Source: Pezicula radicicola (taxonomy: Eukaryota > Ascomycota > Leotiomycetes > Helotiales > Dermateaceae). Taken from it: a stretch of DNA of 38,159 bases. The position numbers and the translations under genes were made by a program. Within the stretch, counting starts at the first letter, position 1, and every line of letters begins with the position of its first letter. The stretch covers positions 14,609-52,767 of the forward strand of contig PDUO01000098.1 in NCBI GenBank assembly GCA_003008705.1. Reading direction: 5' to 3'. The notes beneath the pieces were generated by a model that searched no databases, had not been told where the DNA came from, and saw only the letters and a program-made list of their open reading frames with translations. Shown piece after piece: positions 21,431-34,094 of the stretch.

Positions 21431-24400
21431 GTACAAGAGTCAGACCCGGCAACAAAAGTACCATCAATACAGCTTATTAGTACATTCTAATAACAAGGAA
21501 GAGAGTTTCGAGTTTGGTTAAGAAAGAAAGAACAACGATATTTGAGCTCTTCCAACAGAATATGAAGGTATACTTCTTCAGCAAGAGTTGCAATCAGTGT
21601 CTTTTGTGTCCTGTTTTCTATACACGAACTAACCAGTGTACAGGCCCTCTCCATATTGCCGTAATTGGTGGTACTAGCCTTCAAAAGCTCGATAGCTATG
21701 AGCTAGTAGTAATCATCAACCCAAGGACTCCTTAGGGTTACCCTTTAGCCTCAATTCACATCCTCAAGTATAACGACACACAGTTCGCTTTCCTCTCACG
21801 CCATAGTGACTCCCACGAACATATACCCCACGAGCTCCTTTTGAGGGGTATCGTTACCACAAAGTGAACCCTTTTACAACACTTAAGCTTAAGCCCCTTA
21901 TACACCATAGGGAAAACAGAAAGAGGCGCTGCGCTTCGGGAAAGACAGCGGAAGATCCCTATCTTGCAGCACACAACCAACACACTAGGGTGAGGTGAGC
22001 AGGGAGTATTGAAATTTGAAAGTTGAGAATGGAACCTTCTCAATGGTTGTACAAATGATGCTATCACTATGCGATTGCTGATACTAGTGGTTTACATAAC
22101 TCTACTATACTCTAGGATCTTGGTTACACTTTTAGACGGGTATCCCATCTATAACTGCAACCACACGACGCCTGCAATTTCGTTCAAAAGCATCATTTCA
22201 TCTATTACAATGTAACTCTTTGGAAGTTATTAATAATATCTAGCACTAAAGCTAAGCTTATAACTCTTTTATTTATAGTGTATAAGTTTATTAGTAAATG
22301 CGATTCTTTAAGAGTATTAGTAGCATACCGGCATCTACTGAGCACGGGCAGCTTAAGGTTTCTAGGGAACCGCGCTAAACACTGGCTGACGATCTTAGAG
22401 ATTTAGTCGCGTAAGGTTATCTTTACGAAAGAAAATCAGATGTGATTCCACCCGGAGCTTGAGCTTGACTCAAGGTTGTCTTCCTGTAGTATCAAAGAAG
22501 CCAGTAAGGTAGGTTAGGGAGAAATTCCAATGGGAAATGTCATGCTGCTAAAGCTGGGTTGGCTTCGAAGGCTATAGGCACTCGATTAATGGTGCAAAGC
22601 AGAGCTAGGCAGACTATTAAGTGAGGCTGGATAGTTGAGGAATGCTTTGCTGGAAAGCTTCCTGGGATAGTTTGTTTGGTAGTAATAGAGAGTCAAGCTG
22701 AAACTCTTGGGTTGTGCGTGTGAGTCTGTGGTTGAACCTTTCTTCGAGGGGTCTGGTAGTCTTGGTCGCTAGATAACATTGCGTGTCGACATTTTGTTAT
22801 TGTTAATCGAAGAATATAAGGCCAGGTGGGAATAAGTTACTTTCTATACTAGATATATTGACATATATTTTATGTGACTATGTGCCCATTAGATCAATGT
22901 TACTAGCCTTACCTTCGGTTGGAGGTCCCCGGTAACCAGTGGCGAAGGAATGATAATATTGCATTCAGTGCAGCAAACCCAGCATCTTATGCCCCTTACA
23001 GAAATATTGTGCTCACATGTGTGGTAAAAACCTCCAAGATATCCTTCAATCCTGGTCCACATCGAATTCTTGTACATGCAATGCCTTTCCGTACGTACCA
23101 ATCCCCTCTGAAGAAGGCAGTAGACCGCCCATTAAGAAGATATCGCACCGCTGAGCCACTAGGTCACCAGAAAGGATTACGAGGTGATTCCAAGAAACTA
23201 AAGTCGAAATTTGAACCCGTCTTTAGGCTTTTCGAAGACACCAGATGGCTGTCGGAAAGAAATCGAGGACAATGATGATTTTATAGGCCTTAGGTAATTG
23301 CCACACAAGCTGAATTCCTCAATGGACATTTGCCGCTGAACTATGATACTGCACCTTTGTCCCCAACGATTTTGATGTATGGAAATACTTTGGCGTCCCT
23401 AAGTCTAAGTATATTTGGGGACAAGACTCTTTTCGGAGACTGCTTTGGTGGACAAAGCTTGGTGGACAGAGCTTGTTGAACGTGACAGCTTTCGCTAATG
23501 CGTACTATGCGGACAACATAATAAAGTTGGTCCAGGTACGGTTTTCCTAGATTTCTCAGGTGGATTCTCTGAGGACTTGAAGGGATCGGTTTCCTTTGAG
23601 GCCGTGTACATTGCTGGGTGGTTGATAGACTGTAAATGATGGCGTGTTTGGACTAGGACATAACCTGATACGATGGAAGGTGGTTCTATGTCAAAGAAAG
23701 GCAAGTTACATTAGTCTGGAGCTGAAAGAGGTGGCTAATTTGGTATAAAATTAGGATTTTCAATCTGCAAGTTGCTCTACAATGGATGTGGCCTTTACCT
23801 CTATTGTTCAATATCTGTCCGAATAGCTAGTCTTAATATTGACCGCCTTGACCGCCGTGTCTCAATATGCGGTGGTATAGATCTAATAAAGCAAATATTC
23901 CACGACAACTCCGTGTGGTTGCACTGCTAAGGCGATCGTCCGGGCCGCGGAGACACTATCGCAAGTGAGCGATTACGTTCTACTTCGATGCAGGGGATGA
24001 GACGCGGACATAGCTGGAATAAATTCACCAATGCTTCAAACTCGTTCAGATATGAGCAGTATACTTGATAATCATGGCTAACCGTTGTTGTTCTAGGCTC
24101 AGGTAACATATCTGGCAGGCTTTCGTCATCTACGTGATGTGAAATCGCCAGCTCCTGCGTCGCCATCCTCGTTAAGCGCGCCTTGTTCCGCAAGCTCGCC
24201 GTAAGCCAGACACTCAGCTGCAGTTCTGCTTTGGCATGTCCTCCATCGCTAGATTTGACCTCTATCCCAGAGAAGAGGCTGTTCGCTTTGTAAACGAGTC
24301 CGTCGTGTGCCCCAACCTGTCTCGAAGGCCTATGTGGACAAGCTTGTTATACATCTCGCTTGTAGTCTTATTTCGGTGCGAATACAAGAAAACAAAGTTC

Positions 24401-25720
24401 GACTTTCTCTCAACCAAAGCGTTCGATGCAGTTCGACTTAATAGACTCGTTTGAATGCGCTGAGACTGTCTGGAGGCGTAATCAGCAGCCGTGTTAATAC
24501 CAATGCCATAGATGCAATATAGACAACAACGTACACGCTTTGTAATATTCATTCATCCCTGCCATGCAACCGAAGAACCAAATGCAGCAGTGGCACTACC
24601 ACGTCGATACATCATGCGTTCTGATCCCTCTGATTGTGCTCACAATCGCGAGCGCTAACAAGTATATCCCGAACGTCATTAAGGATGGGTAGGAGGTCAA
24701 CTGTATAGACGGTATAGTTTTGTATCTTATGTACGTGTATAATACACTGGATTTAGCCTCTAATATTATACTAACCATCGCTCTAAATCACGTGATATGT
24801 TTTCACGTGACTCCAAGATCTCACCACCCCTTAACAAAATACAGCGTAGCGTATCGGCAATTAGGACTTACACTCTATTACACTTATGAGAAGTCCTATA
24901 ATACCTACCTATCACTCGAAATCTCATAGATCCTGCTTACATTCAAGGACTTGTTATCGGCCGGCTTAGTCTACGTTCCACGACATGCAGCTGAACCCTA
25001 GTCCACTGGCATTGCACTCCGAGATCCAACTGAAAAGTCTAGACAACGCATATGGAGGGGGCTAAGTGGATGTGGTGGAGGCCGAGTGCATGCATGTACT
25101 CACCTAACATCCTGCTCGTAACAATCTATGATGCATTGAATCTCGTGTAGCCTAATAAGAATATAAACGAGGTCGAGCTGAACTCCAGGCGCTAAGTGGA
25201 CAGAGCTATTCACCTATCACTTGTTTCCACAACGCACCCTCGCGCCGGCGCTTTTCGTGGCGCACCAGTACCCGAGTTACAACAAAATCCTGCTGCAGCT
25301 TTAGCACTTTGGGCACCTCTGAATGGCCAGTGCATAAGTCACTTCCTTTAGATCGAATCCGAAACCCGGCAGCTGAGCTAGCTCGTGACACATCTCAACT
25401 TTCGCAGCTTAAGTAAGTCAGAGGCCATTCAGAAACTTTCCGCAACCGTTAATTTAAGTTACATCAAATTGGATCTATTCCGCGTCTTGACGAACGGTAA
25501 GACTGCAGTGACGCTGGAATCGCGGAAGCTCCATTCCAGCTGGCCTTACGGAGTACGCCTCGCGATATCCTTGCTGCGGCTTGCTCCAGCCGCCGCCTCG
25601 AAGTGGGCGCAGCATCCGATATAAAGAACTCCTGTCTCGCTTGACCGGAGACAGGGAGTCATCGTCTTCCATTCGCATACCTGTTTGTTATGCTCACCAT
25701 TGGACTCATGATCTCTGAAA
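21431..25720. other. Gene-poor 4.3 kb, no convincing gene
   Basis: I found no ORF or exon set with family character. Several open frames of 60-120 codons (22919-23275 plus, 23927-24193 minus, 24262-24552 minus) lack matching exons and read as chance or relics. A 14-bp direct duplication (GGTGGACAAAGCTT / GGTGGACAGAGCTT) lies at 23447-23474. A short AT-rich, CpA-poor patch sits near 22215-22320. The final 100 bp hold the HET gene promoter, with a TATAAA-like word at about 25620-25625. Confidence 0.5.
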
Positions 25721-28707
25721 ATGTTTTGCTTCCCGTATCCACGAGATACGGATGTGGAATCAATTCGTGTACCCCTGATAGCGCGAACCCAATACTCAAT
25801 AACGGGACAAACCAATTTCTCGGACTTCTTCAAGAGCGCGCTTGATGCAGAAACGCAAAAGACCAAGGCTGCTGAATATGATGGGCAGGAGAGCACTAGC
25901 TTGTCTCCAAGCCACTCGCTGGCTTCAGCCATTCAATCATGGCTGTTCTTCGGTATAGCATCTGAAGCGCTAGGTCGAAACATCAGACATGAGGAATTCA
26001 CAGGCGCTAACCCTGATGGACCTCATCTTTCCATTGATCTTCGCATTCCGGAATGGTACTGGCGGGAGCTTAAAGCTCGATGGGATGAACTAGATGACAG
26101 CCTCACTGCTGCGGAATTCGAAGCCAAGAGGGCTCAGCTAAAAAAGATCTACGAGAGCGCACTGATACTCGTCATCTACATGGATCTTCTGGCGAATGAT
26201 CTGGACGACGATAAGCTTACAGAAATTCTCCTCTCAATACACATGCTGTTATATATTGTGGCGTATGTGCTCGATTCTAATACGCTCAAGGTCACCCAGA
26301 CGACCACAAGCTCAGCATCAACAAATCTACTCAAGCGCAGAATGGTCAAGAATGGGTGGTGCGAAAAGAGGCTGAACTTCCTGGATGCATCTCCAATGTT
26401 TTACCCAGCATTTTACTTCCTATCGTCACTCAAGCCACCTCGCATCAATACGGAAGATCACTCGAGCTGCAGTAGCAAGAGATGTCTTGTTATTAACAAG
26501 TTGTCTAAGCCTCTCCACCGCACTGACGAATGTCTTTGTGAAGATGTCGTCGTCCCGGTCGACAGGGTGAATACCATCATAGCTTCCGGAGGGATTCCTT
26601 TGGTCAGGATTACACAGTCACCGCTTGGCAAGACTGAGCTCGAGGTGGTTCCATATACGCCATCCTCCAGATTTATCGCAATATCTCACGTCTGGGATGA
26701 TCAACAATTCGGATCTGCTCAGAACTGCTTGCCCAAATGTCAAGTTGGATACCTTGAAGAAGTGCTTTCGAGTTTGCCCACCTCTATGGATCACTGGGGA
26801 TTGCGCGAATGGGTCGCAACTTGGCGGTCTTCTCGGCCAGGCGAGATCACACCGCCGAGTCGCGCATACGAATACTTCTGGTTGGACAGCTTCTGTATAC
26901 CTCAAGCTGTCGAACACGCCGACCTTCGAAGCAAAGCCATCGAGTCAATGAACCTCATTTACGCTGCGGCATCCCACACCTTCGTCTTTGATAAGGGGCT
27001 ACAGGCCTTGGACGCTGGTCGACGCCCGGCTTCCCTTGTGCATGGTGGACGTCCGACCTACTACAGCCCTCAAGACGAAAACTTGCTGGATGTTGTGGCA
27101 TATATATATGCTTCAAATTGGATGGGCAGAGCGTGGACTTTGCAGGAGGGCATCCTGTCAGGACATATTGTTTTCCCACTCCACGGATCGCTAGCAGACC
27201 TCAAGTTGTTATGGCCGTATTACGATGATGGCTTTGGTGGCTTCTGGGAATACCTCGTGACTAGGATCCCGAAGGACTTCAGGCGATCAGCTCGCGATTT
27301 GCTTCCGCGTAGGAGCAAACCTAAGACTGAGGTCAGTAAGCGTCTGCAAGACGAATCTGAGCCATTCCGTGAGTCGGTGCGGCATCAACTCTTTACACAT
27401 ATAAAGAAGTCTTTGCATGTCGAAGAGTACAATGATTACGCGCGAACGCCGGTTAGTGGTCTGTTCGATTCTTAAGAGAAGTGCTTTTGACTAATGCCAT
27501 GCAGGCTGACAGAGCAGCAAGATTTGTCAAAGCTCACTCTCTCCTCCAATCTAGAACGACAACTCAGGTCGAAGATATTCCACTGATTTTGATGAATATG
27601 TCGTGCATGAATGCGAATGCCATATCACAAAGTAAAACCATTGATGCAAGGATGAAGCAACTCTTCTATGGCCTCGAGTCACTTCCGACCGAGCTTCTCT
27701 TTTCCAATTGCAACAGACTGGGCTCGTGCACTGTGGATGCTTGGATACCACGTGAGATAACTCCTGAGAGTTTTGAGGGCAAGCACACTCTTAAGCTTGG
27801 CTTAGCAGGTTTCACCTTCGAGACTAGAAAAGGCGCTCAAGCTCTCAAGTTCTATTTGCTATCATCAGCGCATCAATCGAATCACTTCCGGCTCCTGCTA
27901 CCGGATCAGAAGGACGCAAAAAAACTCAAATACAATGTTGAAGCACTGCAGAGATCGAATGACGAGCAACCTGCTGCACCCACAAGTGTATGGTGCATTG
28001 TAGTCGACAATAAACCGCCCGAACGAGGAGCACGATTTGTCGTCAATCGAGTTGTGGGCAATAAGTACTTCCTCCACTTCGACTGCTCTCTGCGCCTAAC
28101 CGAGATCGATGACTCGAAAAGTCCTAGCGATGCTCAACAGGACCCAAAGCACGAATGTGGTGCAGTCAGTCTGAACGGCGACTTCATCATTGAGCGCAGT
28201 TACGAGCCACAAGACTTGAGCATTTCGCGTCCCCAAAATCCAGAACAATATTCGGACAGGCTGATAGTCATCGGTCATGCCATTTGCGGCACAATCAATC
28301 TGGGAGAGCGCTACTTAATCAGAGCGATCTGGGGCGACGAGAACTCCATGAGCACGCTCTTCTACATCTTTTATGGCTTGTGCAGTTTCAAGCAACGTCA
28401 ATGGGTGGAGAGGGCCTTGAATGCGTTCGTACACCGAGCATGGATGGCAACATACCAGCCGGATTGGGACCCTAATGGACCATGGAAGTGGTTTTGGAAA
28501 CTGTCGAACTGGGAACCACCGATCCCTTTCAGAACTTTGATGAAATGGTGGTGCTCCTTTTGTTTCTTTCTTAGTTTCGAAACCAAAAGTTGGTCAGGAG
28601 TGGCGATTGTCACGCTGTATTGGCTGCCTCTGTTTCCGAAGGAGGAACTGATGAATATGTATGTGATAACAATGTTCACGAAGATCGTTCTTTCGTTCTT
28701 CGTCTAG
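25721..28707 (+). CDS. HET-domain protein (heterokaryon incompatibility type), 977 aa
   Basis: Exon 1 is 25721-27451 and exon 2 is 27505-28707. The 53-bp intron (GTTAGT...CAG) joins in phase 0. The three HET signatures occur in order: 'RFIAISHVWDD' near residue 318, 'YFWLDSFCIPQ' near 385-395 and 'WMGRAWTLQEG' near 467-477. The N-terminal third contains 'SWLFFGIASEALGR', a segment I associate with long HET proteins. The C-terminus is unusually hydrophobic and Trp-rich ('MKWWCSFCFFLSF', 'VAIVTLYWLPLFP', 'MFTKIVLSFFV'), suggesting one or two membrane segments. HET domains are TIR-like modules that trigger cell death when a genetically different hypha fuses; the partner or sensing part here is unknown. 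The frame is intact in a neighbourhood of dead genes. TATA-like word about 100 bp upstream. The TAG stop is followed directly by GTAATG, so a further exon is possible but not needed. Confidence 0.9.
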
Positions 28708-29049
28708 GTAATGATGCGAGCACCGCCAGAATTCCAATCTCGAGATATCATAAACTTCGCACAGAAGACAATATCTACGAACTCTTGTCATCTACCTCTA
28801 TACTAGCAATTTTCCGCATGCAACCCCCTCTTGCAGCCGTGCAAACTATAACATCGAAACTGAGACCTTTGTTAATTTTCGACTCAAACTTTGGCTTTCG
28901 AAGCGATGTCCACACTGGTGTCTTGCTTAGGCTGTCTGTGGCTGTTACTCGACTGCAGGCATTGTAAGCTTTTGAACAATTAGCGGCTATTGACGTGAAA
29001 TTACTGCCTTCAATAACATTATATTTTTATATAACATCTATAAATATAT
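28708..29049. other. HET gene 3' flank grading into RIP-mutated repeat
   Basis: Ordinary composition to about 28990, then a switch to AT-rich, CpA-poor sequence that continues into the left arm of the BTB inverted repeat. No gene recognised. Confidence 0.5.
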
Positions 29050-29695
29050 AATTTCGAAGGTATAAAATATAACTAGCGTGGTTGTAAATACAATATTAAG
29101 TATAGTACACCTAAATCCCTCCTTTATATATAAGTTGATATAATTACTAATAAATATAACTATCTATCTCTTTATAAGCTTATAAGAATATTATTTATAA
29201 ATACTATAGAAACCATCGAAAGCTATAATTAGGCTATTATTACTAGCTTTATTTACAACTATATAATAGTAGAAGTACTAACCTATTTAGAGTTATATAG
29301 TCTAGTTATTACTACTATTATAGATTATTATTCCTTACTAAAGTAGACCCTATAGAATAAAAGGGTAGTAAAACTCCTTTATTTAGATATAAATTTAATA
29401 CCTAACCTTCTACTAGGTAGATTAAATAGACCTAAGATAGAATATACCTCTAAGTATATTTTTATATATAATAATTATTATTATATTTATACTAGATCTT
29501 ATAATTACTTATATATTAAGTCTAATAATAGCCTTAATCTATTATGTTATTTATAGTATAGAAGTAAAACTAGAATAATATCTAAATAATATATATATAA
29601 GGTTAATATAGTCTTAGCTTACCCTTACCCTTACTACGATAGACTCTATACTACATCTCTTATCAACCCAGAGCTCGAGCCTAAGCCTACGAATA
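29050..29695 (+). repeat. Left arm of large inverted repeat (RIP-mutated BTB gene fragment)
   Basis: Reverse complement of about 34121-34750. The centre (about 29402-29478) matches the right arm exactly over roughly 77 bp. Toward the outer end, differences are mostly the left copy carrying T or A where the right carries C or G, so the left arm is the more heavily RIP-mutated. It holds the 3' half of the BTB gene described on the right, without its first exons. The outer boundary is fuzzy because of mutation; the inner boundary is near 29695, after a PELEPKP-like Pro-rich end. Confidence 0.88.
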
Positions 29696-29924
29696 TATCG
29701 AGAATCCCGCCGCAGTGAGCGACTGTCGATACTATCCCATCTTCGAAACCGACGCCGCGCTACTACATTGATTGATTACTACTCGACTACCGCACCAGCT
29801 GACCCCCAATGTCAGTCAGCACTTTGTTTCATTCTCAGGGACCTTCCAACATGTTCGTTCTCCTCTATCGTCTCTCTGGTTTCTAGTTTCTAGTTTCCTT
29901 TTTACAAAACCTAGCCGAATAAAC

Positions 29925-30635
29925 ATGGACTTAATCACTATCCTGTCAACGGCCAGCACTTGTCAAACGTGCTCAATGGTCTCGGCAGGACCATCTCAAG
30001 CACAGCAAAGCTAAGACGGCAGTGGCGGGACACTGACCTAACGACCCTGTCGCTTGAGAATTAACTCTTAGTGCTGCAGACGGCGCTCCGCCCAATTAGA
30101 GAATAGATCGTATAGTCTTCATCCTCGCAGTTCGGATTACCTGAACTGCACCACCAGTTGATCATAGATGTAGACCGCTGTATTTCCTGCCGCCGGCTGC
30201 TCATCACCAAGATTGACGCCGACGTGGCATAGCTTCAGACTACCGTGGGAGATAAGCCGAGCAAATTCACGCTGTTGCTAAAGACGAGGACTTTGAAGAA
30301 GACACAGGCCATGATTCAGCAGTAGACAACTACTTTAATGCTTTTACTGATAATATGCAATTCGTAAGCCCTTACAAACAAACTTCTTACCTCCCCTGCT
30401 ATTTTTCGATTAATCGTTGGATATTTGTAACACCGGCAGTACTTTGCTTACTCGGGAGATGACTACAGTGCCGCTATCTCACAGCAAAAGGAGCTCCTCG
30501 AGAAGCCGTAGACCCACTGTATCTTCAAGGCGATGGAAGACGATACGTCGTCCCTATTCGTGTACCACAACGCGGACTCGATCCTGAAATCGTCCTCGTC
30601 GTCGACGTTATCTTTACGAGTCCTTAACTAGTAAT
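29925..30635 (+). pseudogene. Remnant of a STAND/NLR-type fungal N-terminal domain
   Basis: Begins 'MDLITILSTASTCQTCSMVS', then shifts by one frame and continues 'QWRDTDLTTLSLE', 'LLVLQTALRPIRE', 'FGLPELHHQLIIDVDRCIS', 'LQTTVGDKPSKFTLLLK' to about 30360. A likely intron follows (GTAAGCC at 30366 to CAG near 30439), then an acidic/serine-rich linker 'MEDDTSSLFVYHNAD'. This helical order resembles the PigL_N-type domain found at the N-terminus of many fungal STAND (NLR-like) and ankyrin proteins. In-frame stops are mostly TAA/TAG where Gln would fit, as RIP predicts. No NTPase or repeat domain is found downstream, so the gene is truncated and dead. Alternative: another helical fungal domain of similar pattern. 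Confidence 0.5.
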
Positions 30636-30639
30636 GAAA

Positions 30640-31439
30640 ATAATAATAATGTGAATGCCTTGGTTACCTAGTTGTCTCTTGTCTGTTGCGATATATAAGA
30701 AGTAATCTTACCGAGCTAACTGATTATAGGACAGGGTAATACAAAAGAATTACCAAGGCAGGAAAGCTATAATTCGAGTCATTAGTCATTGGTTTTTTAA
30801 AGGCGACTAAATTGATTTGAGGGTGACTGAATTGGTTTGGAGGTGATGATTAATTTGGAGGTTACTAAATGGATAGGTTAATTAACTTGCCCTCCTAGAG
30901 AGAAATAATACCACTAAAACTTCAAATGAATTATCACCATCACAGCAAGTAATAAACTAACGGAATGAGAATTATTAGGCACGATGGCTTCGTCGTGGCA
31001 GCCTCTCCTCCACCAGCTTATCGAAACATTTTAAAGAGCCAGAGTTACGCCTCTACAGAAAAGTTTCTCCGGCTTTAGAACAAGCTCCAAATCTTGTTCG
31101 ACACCGATGCAACCAAGTCAAGAACCATTTCCTTTGTAGATTGGTTAGAGGAGAGTAGAATGGACGAAATGTTATGGACCAGGCTAGCTTGATTGACTGT
31201 CGCCGCTATATGATCAGCCTCCAGGAGACTCTGCCCGACGCTCCTGCAAAGATGGAATGTATTGTACGGGGGCTGGTAAAGTATTAAAACGTACGACTGT
31301 CGGTATTATGTGATGAATTTGGCCCCAATTCACTACGCTCGCGAGATCTTGCACTGCTAGCGGCTCGACAAGATGGCGTAGACCATGCTGCGTAGACCAT
31401 GCTGCTCAGAGAGGCAAAGAACCGATTTATCTAGATTTG
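30640..31439 (+). other. Non-coding and relic sequence inside the inverted repeat
   Basis: Includes a degenerate minisatellite of about four 18-21-bp units (30801-30876, each like AGGTGACTAAATTGGTTTGG). From 30984 there is a possible relic frame starting 'MASSWQPLLHQLIETF' with stops. A 14-bp duplication CGTAGACCATGCTG occurs at 31377-31404. I could not assign a family. Confidence 0.45.
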
Positions 31440-32938
31440 AGATGCTAGGTTGTGTAATATCAAGCCCTTGGGATGCCGAGGCTTTGTTACAGGAGCTTCA
31501 ACGAGACGAGGACCCTTGAGTATTGTCGACTTCGTACTCGGTAGCTAATTCACCCCATCAAGAAGTAGACTCTTGTCCTCGGTTGGCGCTTGAATCCCCT
31601 CTAGCTACTTTATCTAGCACTTTTCCAACAATTCCACCTCGTCCCACCGGTTTAGGAGCCACTGTAGTCTCAAAAGCTACTCCTCCTTCTAATACAATAC
31701 CCCTTACTCCAGAATCTCTCGAGCTATAAAGTCCATCAGAAGATAATACTAAGGAGTTATAGGTAGATCCGGCCGGGGTTAGTCTATAGATGGATATTGA
31801 TAATATATAAGATAGGAATACTAAATACAGGGATACAGAAGATACTTAGACCGACTATGATAATAATAGTGATCTATCTATGAATATTAAAAGAGATCTT
31901 GGTGGGATGAAAGTCAAGGATACACGAGATGCGGACACAGAAGATACTTCCACCGCCTATGATGTCGGGATCGATAGGGGTTTAAAACCCTTATCCACCA
32001 AAATTATACTACGAAAACGGAGCTTGTCTACTTCAGACCCGATGATACTTCTATCTAGCTAGGTAAAGAGACGTCTAACTTTTGATGACGATTCCCTTAG
32101 TTCGTCGGGTAAAGCCTTAGCAGCCTTTAAACCATCGGTCAGTACACAGTAGGAGAGGATGATTTCAAGTATACCGGCCACTCTTAAGCAAGGTTGGGGT
32201 CACGCTGCCCCCTTACTAAATTAACTTTTTGATATATCTGATCTCTCTATCGATACTACATTTTCTTAGGACATTTCGATACAGCGGCAACCATAGTTTC
32301 ATGATTCCGCGCTCTCTAACGATGGTTACAGCAGTAACATATACGAAGACAGTGTTTCTGAGAACGCCAAGATGGAGTACTCAATAAAAGTAGATAGATC
32401 TCGCCTTGAAAGCTCGGTAGGCACCAAAATTCATGTAGCCGTGGAAACAAATATTATAAAAACCGAGTCTTCTGAGGACAGGAAAAAGCTTATAAGTACC
32501 TCTTTAGCAGCTCTCTCGAAGCCAACGCCCAAGAAGGTCGGTACATATCTCGAGCCTGGGAATATACTAAACGATGAAGTTATCTTCTTTTCTTTATATA
32601 CAATCGCCACCAACAAATTCTAGGTCTTGGATCCAATATATTTTAGTCTAAACGCTCGACAGTACGACCTTGATAGCTTGAACAAGGGGTCTAATACCAG
32701 ATTTTAGTTGCTTCCTTTTCACGATTTACTATATAAACATTAGTTACTTATTATTTATGACTATAAAACAGGACTTTAGTACTATTTCAATTTACTGGTT
32801 TAGATAAGTAGTGGCAGGGAATTTAAGTATGAATGGAACAAGTATATTAGAGATTCAAGATACCTACTCTTAGAGGGTAAATGGTATTTAGTTGAAATAG
32901 TAAGATCAATAGTCCTGTACTTGAAATCCCTTGTCTGA
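31440..32938 (+). pseudogene. Ulp1-like cysteine protease relic, one frame broken by TAA/TAG codons
   Basis: A single reading frame runs about 500 codons without a frameshift. It is interrupted by some 15 TAA/TAG codons and one TGA (31517-31519) before ending at TGA 32936-32938. The first half is low-complexity, Ser/Thr/Pro- and Asp-rich. The second half carries 'GNILNDEVIFFSLYTIA' (near 32556-32607), which resembles the 'WLNDEVIN' opening of the Ulp1/SENP SUMO-protease domain. It then has a plausible globular stretch to 'WYLVEIVRSIVLYLKSL'. The catalytic His/Asp/Cys cannot be placed with confidence. Ulp1-type genes of this sort are often carried by fungal mobile elements. All but one of the stops fit CAA/CAG-to-TAA/TAG or TGG-to-TAG changes, i.e. 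light RIP. Family assignment is tentative. Confidence 0.45.
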
Positions 32939-34094
32939 TAAGTATACAGTGATCTCCACAATAAGTAACAAGTATTGATGAATTTTATATCATCATAAAT
33001 GCCCTATCCTTTATGGCTTGACTAACTAGCCCTTTTAAACCAGGTGCAATGATTGGAGACTACTTCTAGGGGTTATTTTATTTTCTCACGACCTGCTCCT
33101 ATAGTCAACCGATGCTCTGGTTATATTCTCCCCTAAGTAGCTTTATTTAATTATAACCTAATATTAATCATTAAGTGAAGCTGTTATATAGAACTTGTAA
33201 TACTTTACAAGATATCTTATATAATATCCTTCCCTTGGTCACTGGATGTATACTGTAACTAGATAAACCATAGGTACTTTGACTTGAAGTAACTTAGGCG
33301 TAGTGTATATATCGAATACTCCTGTAATTGTAGATCAGATCGTACGGTATAACCAATCCTGAGCCCTCCCTACCTAGGCAAATCCGAAGATTTCGATACA
33401 TCGTCGCCCCCGCGCCTAATTACGAGGAAGCCCCTTTCATGATGTATCATGGTACCGCGGGCTATAGTACCACCATCGAGCTCTTTTCGCCCTTCAAACC
33501 TATAGATGAGTTCGATCAAGGTCCCTGATCCTTGCCACGAGGTTGATAAGTTATCATCAACCTTGTGGGCGCCATCGTACACTGATTCATACAACGTCGC
33601 TATACCACTTGGTTCCGCTTGAGTTCTCTAACTCAGCCCCCATGAAAATTACGTTGGTGTGTATGCCTTACCGCCTGATCTATGCAGAGCCTATCTTCAT
33701 GACGCAAATGAGCCTATTTGAATCCTTTGAATGCAATGTCTGCGACACTGTCATTGCGAAGAATCGATGACTGAATCTTACAAAGACTCACGACAGCCAC
33801 AACCACAGCGTATATCGAAGGATACGCAGAATCCACCCACCACTCCTGCGACTCCTGAACGCGGGCGACGACCTGCAAGCGACTCGCATCATGCGATAGA
33901 CCGCATTGAGGCCTCTCTTTGCGTCTAAATGCAGCGACGCCGCCCTCAACCTTCCAGCGAACACATTTTCGAGCCGACGCCCACGTTGATATTTTTTGAG
34001 CGGATTGAGCTCTTCCACGTTGGTACCCCGAGGTATATAGCATTGGGAGGAAGGTGTTGCCTATTTGTCTACTTCAATGGTGTATACTCGCTGT
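32939..34094. other. Unassigned interior of the inverted repeat
   Basis: AT-rich to about 33300, then sequence of normal composition (33340-34090) with short open frames on both strands. A + strand Pro/Gln/Arg-rich stretch (33788-33928, 'PQPQRISKDTQNPP') could be the tail of a relic protein, but I recognise nothing. Confidence 0.4.

Noticed and set aside
23148..23158. A-box-like word TGGCTCAGCGG on the minus strand (tRNA or SINE)
   Set aside because: No B box at a suitable distance downstream and no cloverleaf could be drawn.
22919..23275. 118-codon open frame
   Set aside because: No domain character, no splice partner, and the residue pattern looks random.
23927..24552. Two minus-strand open frames (24552-24262, 24193-23927) as one gene
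   Set aside because: They are in different frames, I see no suitable intron between them, and no family is recognisable.
31440..32938. Possible reassignment of TAA/TAG to Gln
   Set aside because: The intact genes in the window end at ordinary TAA/TAG/TGA stops, and RIP-type C-to-T change is evident throughout, so nonsense mutation is the simpler explanation.
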